Positions 1 through 13,100 of a stretch of DNA of 64,000 nt are shown here, piece by piece. The notes under the pieces were generated by a model, which made no database searches, was not told where the DNA came from, and saw only the letters and a program-made list of their open reading frames with translations. Made by a program: the position numbers and the translations under genes. The stretch spans positions 11,765,589-11,829,588 of the forward strand of contig NW_023998416.1 in the NCBI RefSeq assembly GCF_014805625.2, written 5' to 3'. This DNA is from Glossina fuscipes. Its lineage: Eukaryota; Arthropoda; Insecta; Diptera; Glossinidae. How positions within the stretch are numbered: position 1 is the first letter of the stretch; each line of letters begins with the position of its first letter.

Positions 1-1095
1 CTGTAAATACATTGTAATAAAATTTGTGCTCTATGAAAAAATTTTTCAAGTTAATGAACAAATGTAAGGAATAGAAAAATACTGTATTCGTCCAGAGGCG
101 AATATTGGGCATCCACCATCTCAAGTTATTTTTACAGCAATTATAAATCTGGTAAATATTCGAGAAATATTTTAGATTAATTTCAGTCTATCAGGGAATA
201 TATGCGTATTTCGTTTCTACTTTTATGACTGTGAAAATATCAAAAATAGGCAGACGAACGATATAGTTATTAAGCTATACTGGCCGATGGTGGATACGAA
301 ACAATAAAATGCTTGCTAATGAGTACAAAGTATTTTTAAAATAAAAACTATGCAATAAAAAAGAGCTTTAAGTAATAACATGTGATACTTCAACTATATT
401 TGACTAAAAAAAAAAAAAAAACAAAAAAAAAAAAGAAAAAACAATAATTTTGTGATGTAAAGCAGTACGCAAACAGAAACGTAAAAATTGAATAATTTTT
501 CAATATTTGTTTCGCTTTAAAATAAATTTGTAACACTGTTTCTTTTTTAAATGCATGAGAGACTTCTATTATTATGTTGAATACATAAAAATCTTTCCAT
601 TAATTCTATCATTAAAATTGTTATCAAAGCACTTTTCATTTGCACCATAAGCTCTTTTCAAGTAGTTTAAAAAATACCTTTCTAAAAATGCATTCTAGAG
701 GCGGGGTCTTATCTTTTTTTCTTTTTTTTTTTTTTAAGAAATATTTCGTTACTAAAAATGTTGTCCTTTCTTTTACGAAAAGCAACAAAAAAAGGGAAGA
801 AAATAAAATAGCTTCTTCTGGAACAGAAATTAGGATTTTTTCTTGTCAATACTTAACAATTGAGTTAGATTTTACCTTTCCATTGCATATGCATTTCTAT
901 TGTCCTTTCTTCTAGTAACTAACTCTTTGGTTTCTCTTATACAATTAACATAAAAAGTCTAATACTTGTACTTTTCCTGCACCATAAAATTTCTTTAAAC
1001 AATTGTTTACGTTCAGTTATAACTAATAAAAAAAAAAAAAAAAAGAAAAAGAAAAAGAAGAAAATAACAAGAATGATAAGCGATTTTAAAATGAT
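1..1095. other. 3' flank of the GBA2 homologue
   Basis: No gene seen. The stretch should contain the 3' untranslated region, being immediately downstream of the stop on the minus strand. It has A-rich runs at 405-434 and 1028-1057 and a T run at 714-734. The open frame at 640-915 is low-complexity and not credible as protein. Confidence 0.5.
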
Positions 1096-1500
1096 TTAGT
1101 CTCTTAGAGCTTTACGCCTTTCCCAAGCTACTTGCATTGACCATATGCTTAAAGCTCTCATATAACCAATGGAGCGGTAACGTTTTTCCCCATAAAACGC
1201 TTCCGGAGTTTCAAAATTCATTCCACATTTCTCGGAAATAGTTCTATAAAGACCGCCAGCTGTTTGAAAGGCCTCCTCAAACATACCTTCTTGTATCATG
1301 CATGAAGCCAGTGCATATGTAACTCCAGTCCATACCTCCTCGGCTTGTATACTGCTAGTATCTACGTGGCCCGGTTTAGTAGGGTCTGAATGATTAGTTA
1401 TGAAACCATTTGCCGCACCAATATTACCCTCGTGAAAACTTAAAACGTTGTTTTGGTAAATACATTTCAAAGCAGACCGTACATTCTCCTTTGGATAGAT
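1096..1500 (-). CDS. GBA2: GBA2 homologue, last coding exon
   Basis: Residues 782-915 and the stop. Family segments: [41 protein letters not shown] and [18 protein letters not shown]. The acceptor is TTATAG/ATCTAT. The protein ends about a dozen residues after the last conserved tryptophan, so the C-terminal tail is shorter than that of human GBA2. No clear AATAAA on this strand was found just downstream. Confidence 0.94.
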   Translation of the reverse strand: MYPKENVRSALKCIYQNNVLSFHEGNIGAANGFITNHSDPTKPGHVDTSSIQAEEVWTGVTYALASCMIQEGMFEEAFQTAGGLYRTISEKCGMNFETPEAFYGEKRYRSIGYMRALSIWSMQVAWERRKALRD

Positions 1501-4135
1501 CTATAAAGGCATTGGGAAATTGTACTTATTTAATCTAAAATTTTAGAAAAAATTTACCTCGTAATCAAAACCACAAGTTTTTAAGTACCAATGACCACAC
1601 AATTGATCGGCAATAATTGTATCTTTGTGCCCAGGCGCTGTATCGAAACGGTAATAATGGCCATTCCAGAGTTTCTCTTCTAATGAATGTTTTCCTTTTT
1701 CCAAAATATCTTGATAACGTAAAAAATCATTAGGTTGATCCAATAGAGTGGCCATAGTTGCCATAGTTTGCAAAGCTGCTAACCAAAGACCAGAACAGTA
1801 GGCACTGCATATACAAAGATAGAAAGTCTGCAAATTAAATTCGATGATATATGATTAAAATAACAAGCCTTACCTAGGACCATCCATAACCCACGAATCA
1901 TATGTTTGATCTGGCATTTTGCTGTTTTCAATTAAACCATCATTGTCTTGATCATATTCCATGCTACGTTCCATGATAGCCTTACATGCTGGATACATGG
2001 CTTTAAGATAAGTAATGGCATCCATTAAATAGACTTTACCATTTGTTTCATTGATGTACATAGAAGCGGATTTTCGATTTTCTAAAAATGTTTATTAGTT
2101 ACACTTTTAACTAACTTCAGTTGAAACTTGAAATATTTGTTATTTTCACCTTTTTTCTCTTCGGCTGAGTTTTTACGTTTATTATCTTGTGAATACATTT
2201 CATATAAACTGTCCTTATCTATAAATTCAATAGAACTAAATTTACTGGCATTATCAGCTTGTGCTTGAGCAAGATCGTTCAATATATAATAATCGCGATA
2301 GACTTGCAACACAAATTTCGTATTAAGATCTTTCCAATCGTTAACATCGTGTATATTATAACAATTAATTAGAGTGAAAGGTTCTTCATCAGGATCACCC
2401 AAATCATGAGGTACACAATTCTTAACTTTACGTGGCATAATTTTACCATCATATAACATTTTACGGGCATCCAGCAATTCAGCGGATATGGCATCTTTGA
2501 AGTCATACTGAATGCTAACCTAGAATATGTAAATTGAAATAACTGAAGATTAAATATTGAAAATTGCAAAGTGTTTGCAAATTAACCTGTAAATTGGGCC
2601 ATAAATGGGCCAAAGCAACCGAGGCATAAAAATGCACATCATATGTGTTGTACATACGATATTCATGTCCTTCTAATAAACCAAAGCGTCCATAGGCTAA
2701 TCTGCGAATATGAGAGCAAGCATTCATTATAAAATTTCTTATTTTGCTATCAAAAATGTACCTAGGATCATTATAGTCTAACTCTTCACCTAATGACGAA
2801 TCGCACATTAGCCATAACGAACCACCATCGGAGATGAAATACAATTCATTGAAAATGGCCGACTTGTACCATTCGGGTAAACCGCTATTGGTGGAAAAGT
2901 GTTAATTAAACTTTATTGAATTTAAAAGACTTAGTGTGTAGCTTTACTCATCGCTTAAAATTGGCCGCTGCCAGGCATGAATTAATTTCTCCCAATTGCC
3001 AAAATGCTTCAAGGCATATTCGCATAATTTTGGACCACATTCACCAGTAGCGTTAAAATATTTCGTATAATAACGTTTATAAGCTTTAAGTTTTTTTGGA
3101 AAATGTACAATTGGCATATCCCAAGCCAAAACGAATTCCAAGTCGTGAGATGATTTTGCTTTTAAAGAGACTCTAGCACAAATCGCCACACCCAGATCCT
3201 TAGCTGTAAAAAATATATGTGTGGCCTTTTTAGACAATTTTTTCAAATAATTTATATTATATACGTTTCTTACATTTTAAAGATTCGTCAGCTGCTGTTT
3301 CATTTAGTTGCCCTTGTTCCTTTAATTGAGACCACAATTGCTCGCCACTTCCCATTGGATCGAATTGCGTGCAACGCGTAATACTGATTTCGGGAAGAAT
3401 TCGACAAGCTAAATTATAGGCGCATGGCATATCAGCAATTTTCTGATTGATAATCACTCCCTTGGCGTTCCCCTCACAAAAACATGAAGAAGATGGCAAG
3501 CCTTCCGCATCCTGTTTCTTATTACCGGTACCGTTTTTGAAGGTAAATGTTATAGAAACGGTACGCTCTTCATCGCTTACGTTCTCGACGGTCCATATGA
3601 ATACGGCGCACGGTATGGATGAATCCTTATATTCATGCGGTATAACTGGTGATATTTGTCTGCATATCAATTGTATACCGTGCTCGGAGAGATCGTATTC
3701 GGTCCATGAGCGCGGATACAATCCCGTATAGAGACAGTTTTTATCATCCATTTTCGAGTGCCACGAATTCAACGGCTGCTTGGAGCGCGTAATACTGCAA
3801 TTAGTTAAACGACAATCTAGGCCTGATTCATGAAAACTTATTTCAAAAAATCGTAATGCATTCGTTAAAACCAAAGCAAACCATATAGAAAAAGGCCATT
3901 TCCAAGATTTATCGCATTCCCGTTTGTCATTTTCGTGCATAATTTTTAGGCAAATAATAGTTTTAACAGAATTTCAAGAAATCGGATAGAATATGTGTTA
4001 AATTTGATGCGAAAGCGAAAAGAAGAGAAAAGTATAATAATAAAATAACTTGAGTGTATGATACATAATGATACTCGTCTGTTTATATAGCCTATAGAAG
4101 AGCCTTTATTTATTTATTTGCGTGCCTTGCGATAC

Positions 4136-4174
<39 letters not shown>

Positions 4175-7100
4175 CAAAATATATCTACTAAGTCGACTCC
4201 TTAATTTTGTTTATGCTTTCGTTGCTGTTCACATTAGCATGCAATGTTTACGGTTAATCGGAGCTTGTTTACATGATAGGCAGGCAAGACAAATGCAGAA
4301 TGTCGCACGCTCGCCATTTTCTTTCTTTCTAAATGTCTTTTGAACGTCCTAAAAATAAAAACCTCAACAAAAATAGTTGCGATTATTAAGCGCGAACACT
4401 TTAAATTGATGCCCGAAAATCTAATTTATGTAAAATACAATCAAAACGTTAATAAATGGTTCAACTTCGCACTTATATATTGGCTAATTACTGTTTAAAA
4501 GTTGAAGTTTGGCAATTTTCCACTAACAAAATAAAGCATTTTCCCTCTTTTTAACACTAGAACAGGAGATTATCTCAATTTGATCCTTTATATATAAGAA
4601 TACAAAAAGGACAGGCGGACAGACATGGTTAGATCAAATCGCAAATTAACTCTGAGTCGATCGGTATAATAAAAGGTGGATGTACATCAAGTCCTTCCAT
4701 ATGTTGCATTTATTCACGAAAAATTTATTATACGCTTGGGCCGCTAGTGTGCGCGTAGGATATAAGAATACATACTTGATCGCCGACGGTAAACTATTTA
4801 CTCAGGGCAGCGTATTCAAAATACACAGCTATCGATTTTAGTCGATATCGAGAATCATAAACAGGGCCCTATAAGAAACGACCCCGATCGATTAACTAAT
4901 CCACCTACAGTTAATAAATAAATAGTTGAGTCAGCATTTATATCTCATTTTAAGTTTGTTGAACACTTTTTGTACTTTTTTAATATCAAAGTGTAAATAA
5001 ATTTTATTTATCTGAAGTAGTATTTATTTGTTTATATATATATATTTTTTTTTTTGTTAAAGCTGTAATCATGAAGCAGACGCTTTGCAAATACCTGTTA
5101 TTCAAGATAATCACGTTTAACATATTTATTATATTTATTACAAGTAGAAGGTACCCTATTACTTTTTTAAAGGAAATAAATTCGTAGTAAAATGAAACCA
5201 AATTAGTGTAAAAATTTGATTGTTAACTGAGAACATGTTAATGAACCGATTGACCTTAGTGTTTGACTGAACATATAGATGGCCCTAACAAATATGTGGG
5301 TAACAGAGAAATAACTCTGGGAACGAAAACTGTAGATAAAAATATGAAAAAAGTGTGAGTTTAATTTGAAAGTTGTTTAAGTTTCTTATCTATTAAGAGC
5401 GAATTTGTGTAAGGTCGCCCTTTCTGGCTTTTTTTTCAACCTCTCAGGAACGTTGAGTCGATCCAGGGTTGCTTGTACCAAATTTCAGCTTTCTATCTTC
5501 TTGGTTGTCATTGTGGTAGTCTTATAAAGAAGCAAGAAGAAGGGGATCAAAGTGATCGTTGATCATCGCCAGCTCTTAGCTTAATAGATGATTAAATATT
5601 AGATGATAAGGATAGATTTTTAATCTTTTTAATAGGTATGTATTTGTTTATCAAATCAAAGAGCAAATCATCAAGCAAAGATTTTTAAACCTTTTGGGTC
5701 AGACATGGCCACAGGCTGGTAGACTTTATTCTGCTTGAGGGAAAGGTTGAGCATGCATAGGTTAAGGTGACCGTTGATGTATGTTTTATATCACAATTTT
5801 GAATTGCTAACTTGACATATGCCAGGCAAGGACTGGTAGAGTGTTAAAATCGTCTATTATTTACGTTTTCTTACGTAAATAATTCGCATAACATCTGTTA
5901 AATCAGTTTTGAAAAAAATGAAAAATTTTCATGTGGCGATAAGAGATAAGGTTTTCAAGAAATTTATTTATTACTTAATCGTTTTGATTTCTTAGTAATT
6001 ATTATCTCTTACGAGTATTATTTCTTTTCACTTTTCTTTATTTAAAAAAAAAATTTAATTACGTTAAACTCTTTCACTGTAGGCGATCACGGTCCACCTG
6101 TAAGTGCCCTTCACTACCCTCCGGTCTTTATATGGAAAGTGGGGTGAAAAATGTGCAATAGTGTTCGTGCTTGGTCCAGAACACCTCAGTGTCCTGAATC
6201 TCATTACAATATCTTAAAAATTTGCGGCCTTGCCTGTAAGATGAGCACAAGAAAAAAAGACGGATAAACGGAGAGAGACAAGCTTTGGTATAAAAAAATT
6301 TAGGTCTATCTAGTGGCTGTGTTGCATACATCCTTCCAAACTTAACGTACCTATGTATCACAAGTGGTGAAGGGTGTGCTGTTTGCTTACGACGCTGGTT
6401 ATTGAGCTAGATTAAGACACGAAACACGAAGCCGATGCCGGATACCGGGTACCTTTTACCCAAATTCAATCATGTTCAACTCGAGCAAGGCGTTTCGTTC
6501 GCTATTTTCAAGGAATTATTCTTGAGGCGTATATATAGTAGTATTGTTTAATAATAATGCAAATAATGTAACCAAAAGTTGAAAATCATTTCTCAATTAG
6601 CTTGGTAACGAGTAGGGGTAAATTAACCCATTGATTTTGCAATTCGACGGAGTTAATAGAGTGACAGGTTTTGACTAATTTCAAACCAGGTCCCCTCCAC
6701 TATCATTCATCTACAGACACGCCCGCAATGAACGAAGAAGATTATTTTAATGCCAGTCTATAGTTCCTGAGATAGGTCAAAAGAAAGTGCGAACATCATG
6801 TCAATCAATAGCTTTTTCAATTGCCATTGTCTAGTTTGAAATGATGGGAATCAAGTATACATCGCTAAGCGGATTTAATTTGCTTTTTCGTTGAATTTTA
6901 TCTAATTATGTTTATTTCAATTAAGTTAAGAATTAAGCAATTGATAGCTATTTTTACGAACTTTGCATCTGTGAGAATTATTTAATAAACGAATGAAATC
7001 TTTATAAAACACATGTTATGCAAGTCTATGCGACGCTTAAGAATTAAATATTAATGAAAGTTTTACTGGCCTTCTGCTTCTAAAGAGTTCATTAATTTTA

Positions 7101-10100
7101 AATACCCTAGTTACAGTATGGATGTATGTATGTATGGTTTACAACTTGCGAAAATTGAATTTGCAATTTGTCGTCACAATTGCTTTCTTCTTGTGGATAA
7201 GGCTTACATTAAATCCTACATCAGTTGTGATATACGGGACCTTTAAGTTTGTGTGAATGTATGCAATATTCAGAAGGACGTGAGATAGATTCACCTGTCA
7301 CTGTATCCACCGATTGCTGTATCACTCTCTGAATCGATTTATGCTTGTCTGGCCGTCTATCCATTTGTTTTTCTTGCGTTCAGCCTACAGGCCGCATATT
7401 TTTGGGATATTTTAAGACGAAGGCTATTGAAAACGTTTCGGATCGAATCAGCTTTTCAACCAATCTTTTACTATGCACTATTGAACCCATATATGGTTAA
7501 TTATATTAAAAGAAGTGGTGTAGGGTATTTAATGATGGGTCCTGTCTCATTATTGTTTTCACTTGTGTGTAGAAAAAATATGTTGTTTTCTCCAATAGGC
7601 CTGATGCCATGTTCTCCTAAATGTATAGGTTTTTTTTTTTTTTTTTTTTTTAAACCAAACATTAAAGTAGTTTTTAGGAATTCTGCCATTTGTCGCGTAT
7701 GAAAGTCTGTCTATTCATAAAGACGAGCAAACAAAAAAAAAAAAAAAGAAAGAAAAAAATTTCTAAAAAATGTGTACATTTTGAAATGAGCAAAAAATAC
7801 AACATGCAAAGCAAGTCACGAAAGCTCTAGTTCTATAAAAAGCGAAATGTAATAAAGCAGTTTCTCTTATCCCAGAGGATTGCGAACTAAAATTAATTCA
7901 TAAAGTTTTGAAAAGTCTACGAATGACATCACACTTTATGACATATGTTTAATAAGGTTAAAAAAAAAAAATTGACAAATACTGGCATATAAGTGACGTG
8001 ACATTCCGAAGTACAACAGGTGTCACTGATAATCATGCTCCACTCTTATATTAATCTCTTGCGTATACATACCAGCCGGTGTTTTTCGAAAGTAAGCTTT
8101 GGAAGATGGTATCTCCATTCTGATCCTTAATAGTAACAATAAATTGATTTGCGTGTACGGTATTGTACTCATATATGCCGGGTCGCATTTGGAAGCGACA
8201 GAATTCACCAGCGTAGCCTCGTCCAATGCTGCCACCCCCTATTCCGCCCAAAGGTACACCGTACATTTGTTTCCCATTTTCCATATAATAATAGTCCATA
8301 TAGCAACGTCTACCCTCACGTGCGACTTTCCAATAATATGAAGCATATCTGCAATTGAATATAATAAAGCGCAAGAGAACGTATATATGATAAATAAGAG
8401 AAAGCAAGATGGAAGGGTTGCGACCAAATACTTATGCAAATAATCATAAAAATCGCCATCGCACACACAACATTTTTATGGATTTTTGACAATACAATAT
8501 ATTTCCTTTCTCTTTTATGATTATTTTTAGTATATGAAGTGATGATGATGTCATTTTACTGTTGGCCTTATGAGGAAAATGTATTATTAAAGTGAATACG
8601 TTGGATGAAGAAAAATTCTTTTTTCATTGGCACAAATTTTTATTACAAACTCAAGCTTCTAGCTTTTCTTTGCGGTTTTCTCGTTTTAAGGTCAAACACT
8701 CTTAAACACATTCGAAAGTATTAATCAATATTGTAGGTGGGAAGGGGATTTCTTTAAAAAGATTCTCATAATGATTATCTTATGCCGGATATTCTTAATT
8801 ATAATAATATTGTAAATGAGTTTTGTTTGTCTCGAAAACCTAACATAGGAATTTACTCTTTACACTTAGTCAAATGCATTAAGAGAAGTAGAAAGCGAGC
8901 GGAATTAAGATTCCGATATTAATTATTAGTACATTTTTTAATTAATTATATAATAACTTTTTATCAGTTAATTAAAAATTAACTCGTTATCATAGAAATA
9001 TCTACTCAAGCTAGTTAAAAAGAGCAGCTATATCGTTGAAGGCATCCACATTACGATAAATGATACTGTGACGATATTTAATATCATCTGGATATGCAAC
9101 ACTAAAAGCTATATTTACATATCCAATCTTATTCATAGATGGTTTGGAAGCAATTATGAACAATGTATCGGAATTAACTGCTTTTTTATTTTAATAAGAA
9201 AAATATTGAATCGGAATTCCACGTCCTAGAAGATGATAATCGATATATTTTTTTTAAATTCAAGGACCAGACAACTAAAAACACTATAATGGGCCATGGA
9301 CTGTCATTAAATACTCTAGACCAACCCGCAGTTATCCGTACTTCGACATTTCAAAATAAGGCGTTACATGGGAAGTGATCGAAAGAGTGGTCCGACCCGA
9401 ACTGTTTCCAATGGCGTCCGTCCTAGGGCCGAAATATGTCGATGTACGAAATTTCATCAAAATATCTTAAAACTCGCGGCCTGTGATTTCAGCACAAGGA
9501 AACGAGACAGATAGACGGACAGAAGAGCTTAGAACATATTATAAAGGGTGGATCTATCTCAAATCATTTTAGCCCTACTAGGTATTGCGTACATCCGCAC
9601 AAACTTAATATGTTCACATTCATACACACAAACTTAATATATTCACATCCATACACACAAGGTATAAAAACTATGATAAGCACTAGCAAGCGGATCTTCT
9701 TTTTTAACAGTTAGGCTAGACGGATAAGGGACGCGTTTCAAAAGAGTTAAGTACTTTATTGGTATTATATTCTCCAGGCACTTTCAAGATGTCCATAGGG
9801 TTGAAGACTCCGACTTCAAATAATGAAAAGATTGCGGCATTCACAAAGTATACGTTTCATCCTAAGATATTGGAGAATTAGATTTCTTAAAAATCCATTG
9901 GTAAGCTGCAATAGTATGATCAAGGCCAAAGGTCTTGATTTTCTCTCCGCTGATTGGATATATGGGTGGTTAGAGATTACGATTATCATGCCAGTAGTGT
10001 GGATTGTACAGCCATCGACTTTTTTTCTCAATTTTTTCTTTGTTTTTCTTTCCAATACACTTACTAAGGTCAAACTCCTCCATTGTACTGTTCATAATTA

Positions 10101-13100
10101 AAGGTGCCGAAGATGCGAAGGATTTGACTGCAAGGTCTGCACAATCATTTCCTAAGAGAACAATAAGCTGATTTTTAGCATAGGGAGAATGTAGCCTCTT
10201 TTGAACGATTAGACAGATGGATGTGACTAGATCTAATATAAGTCGTGTGCTGAATATAATTATTGGTTAGATTGGTTCATACGGACAGACAGATTTAGGC
10301 GGTATAGTGAAAGGTGGGTCTATTTTAAGTCATTCTGAATGGTACATGCGTCTATATAAACTTAATGTATTTGGTACAACAAGTGGTGTAGGGTAGAATA
10401 GCAAACCGAAGTAGAAGTTATTGACTTAATTGAGGGTAAGTAAGTAAGAGGAAAACCATATTAATTATAGTTATTATGCTAAAATTCGTTGCACTTTTAA
10501 TTGATGATAAAATAGATATCCACATAAGCCCGCATCGTCTACGTCAATTAAATTAAGAGCACAAAGTCTTCAATATTTAAAGAAAACTTTTGCAATTTCA
10601 AATGCTTTGAGTTGAACTTAATTGCCAGTCTGTAAGGTCAGTCCGTATTCAGATTCATTTCTGAAAAATTAAATATTAATGAACTCACGTATGAGTAAAT
10701 AAAAAAAATATTGTTTACTCTCATATTAAGGGAAACTGACGACGGAACCTTATCCTTTTCTAAACTCTTGTTTACTTCCATCTTTTTATGATGGAGAGTA
10801 AATGAAAAGTTTTTTTTTTTTGCAAAATGAAACTCAAATGTTTATTTAATGTTATTCTATAGTGTATATATTTTTTTGCAGGCGCATTGTATGGCAGGCG
10901 AGTATGCATGTGTATGTGTAAACGCTCTTATCAGAAAGGAAGGCTGAGTATTAGTTTTTCATTATATGTCAAGAATACGAATCGAGGGCAATGGCTTTTA
11001 ATCAGACGTTAGGAGCAAGCATTAAATGCAAACGAGAAGCAATTTCATGCCTCAAGGAGTCCAAGATTAGTTTTCCTTAACAAGATTTATTGTCATTATC
11101 AAGAGTGTATTAATTATGTTCGCAAATAACGGCGATTTTTTATAAGATTATGAATTTTTTGATTGGCAATTTCCATTTTTCTTCCAATGAAATCGTGTTT
11201 GTAAAGTGAATGTAACTAAGTAAGTAGTCGATCGAGTCTAAGAGCCAGGCTTGACGTGACTGGCAATGTTTTACATACCTTTTACATGCCTAGTAACATT
11301 TTTTTACTATGCATGCGAGAATGCTCCGTAAACTCTATTTAACCACTACACATAGAATAGTTTTTTAACTGAATTAGTGAAAAAATTCGTTACGAATTCG
11401 TTTAGATTATTATCGAATTTTGCCGGACTAAGTTTAAAAGTTCAATAACCAAAAGAACTCAGTGGCCTTTACAATTATTGAAAATGTATGCGCTAAACAA
11501 TGCCAAAAACAAGCAACTGATGGCTAAAGATGAGTCGGTTTAATGCAGTTACGAATAATAATAATGTTCGCAGCGTTTGGTTTTATGCCGTACCTGACTT
11601 GTCGAGCAATCGTATATTAACTTTGTTCGGATGTATGTAACACGCAGAAGTGCTTGAAATAGACCCATCTGTTGTTGTACTCATTAATTCAGAAGCATTC
11701 CTTGCCGCGACCTAGCTTGTCAGACCGTCTGTCTGTCTGTCTTGTTCTCATATTGCAATTTTTAAGATATTTTGAAGAAATTTTTTATAGTGACGTGTTT
11801 TGGTCCAATGCTTCCGAATTACTCCCCATACAAAGCCTTATTTTGAACAAGTCTTATATAAGTTGGTCTATTAAACGAAGTGCTGTAGATTATTTAATGG
11901 CGGTTCGCATCCTACTATATAGTGTTTTCACTTGTTAAATATAAACATTTCGCATTCATTTTGTATTTGTGAAGTTAAAGAGATTTCTGTCCAATGGGAA
12001 TTTAAGCCTTTCGTTACTAGATGATTTTTCCTCTAATTTAACGTTTTTATTTCAATTGTGCATACAATAAATATTCAATTTAAAGCCAATGACTCTGTTC
12101 AAGCATACGGATACTTGCACATGAAAGACGACGGACGAACTGACGACATTTGTCTATAAAAGTAAGCAAGCAATAAAAATATCCTGGCGCCAAAGTTTTT
12201 CCTGTCTACACACAAGGTGATTATTGTGGAATCAAATTCATTTTGTACTACAATAAGCGTTCAGTACGTTTGGTTAGATATGGTTATACACTTCGCAGTT
12301 GGTATAATGCGTTTGTCAAGTTTTTCATAGGAATACACTACGGAAGTATTCTACAGCTTTGACCATAAGAAATAAGACAACCGGTTTAGGTGTCTCTGAC
12401 GGAACGAATGGGGAAAACGATTAAGACATATCTGAGTTAATTGATTCAAGTAACAATTGATCTGCGGTTTATTACTCCAGAAAATCTTTACAGTTTAGAG
12501 TGCTTTTTAGTGGACCTTTTGGTTCGAATACTAAGAAGGCCAACAAGGCGCCAAGAAGGTGGAAAAATTTCCAACATAGACAATCTCTTAAAACTTTAAT
12601 TTTTTACGAATTACTTGCCGTAATAAAACTAATTTTCTTTCCGGGTTGTTACAATACTTTTATATATCTCCGATGTTAAGGCCAGTTAGTGACATGCGAT
12701 TTCCGAAATAATCGTATCCAATTTCAAACTTCTTTTGCCCTTGATCTAAGATGTGGTTACACTAATCCTTCCTTCCTGATGTAAAATATGAATCGTAAAA
12801 TATATGATCTGTACGTCTGCCAGTTTATCATCTTTTATCGTAAGGCTTTCACGGTCGCAAAAGATGAAATAGAAAGGAAAGTTTTCTACAGATTAAGTTT
12901 AAAAGCTGGAACGCAACAAAAAGAAGCTTCTAATAAGCAAAAGGTTCCCAACTTAATGTGGAAAATTTCAGTTTGAGCAATAGAAACGACTGTGCTGATA
13001 GACATTGCCTAGCAGAAAATGTGAAGAAAAAGGTTCAGAATTTGGCAGACAATAATTGAAGAAAAGACGTCGTCTTAAGAATTGAGACATATGTATATTC

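Noticed and set aside
3795..3940. Upstream extension of the exon 3 open frame with its own ATG
   Set aside because: The added residues do not resemble GH116, whereas splicing at 3794 joins exon 2 in frame and restores the family pattern.
12515..12560. Possible tRNA B-box (ggttcgaatac)
   Set aside because: No cloverleaf can be formed around it and the T-arm does not pair.
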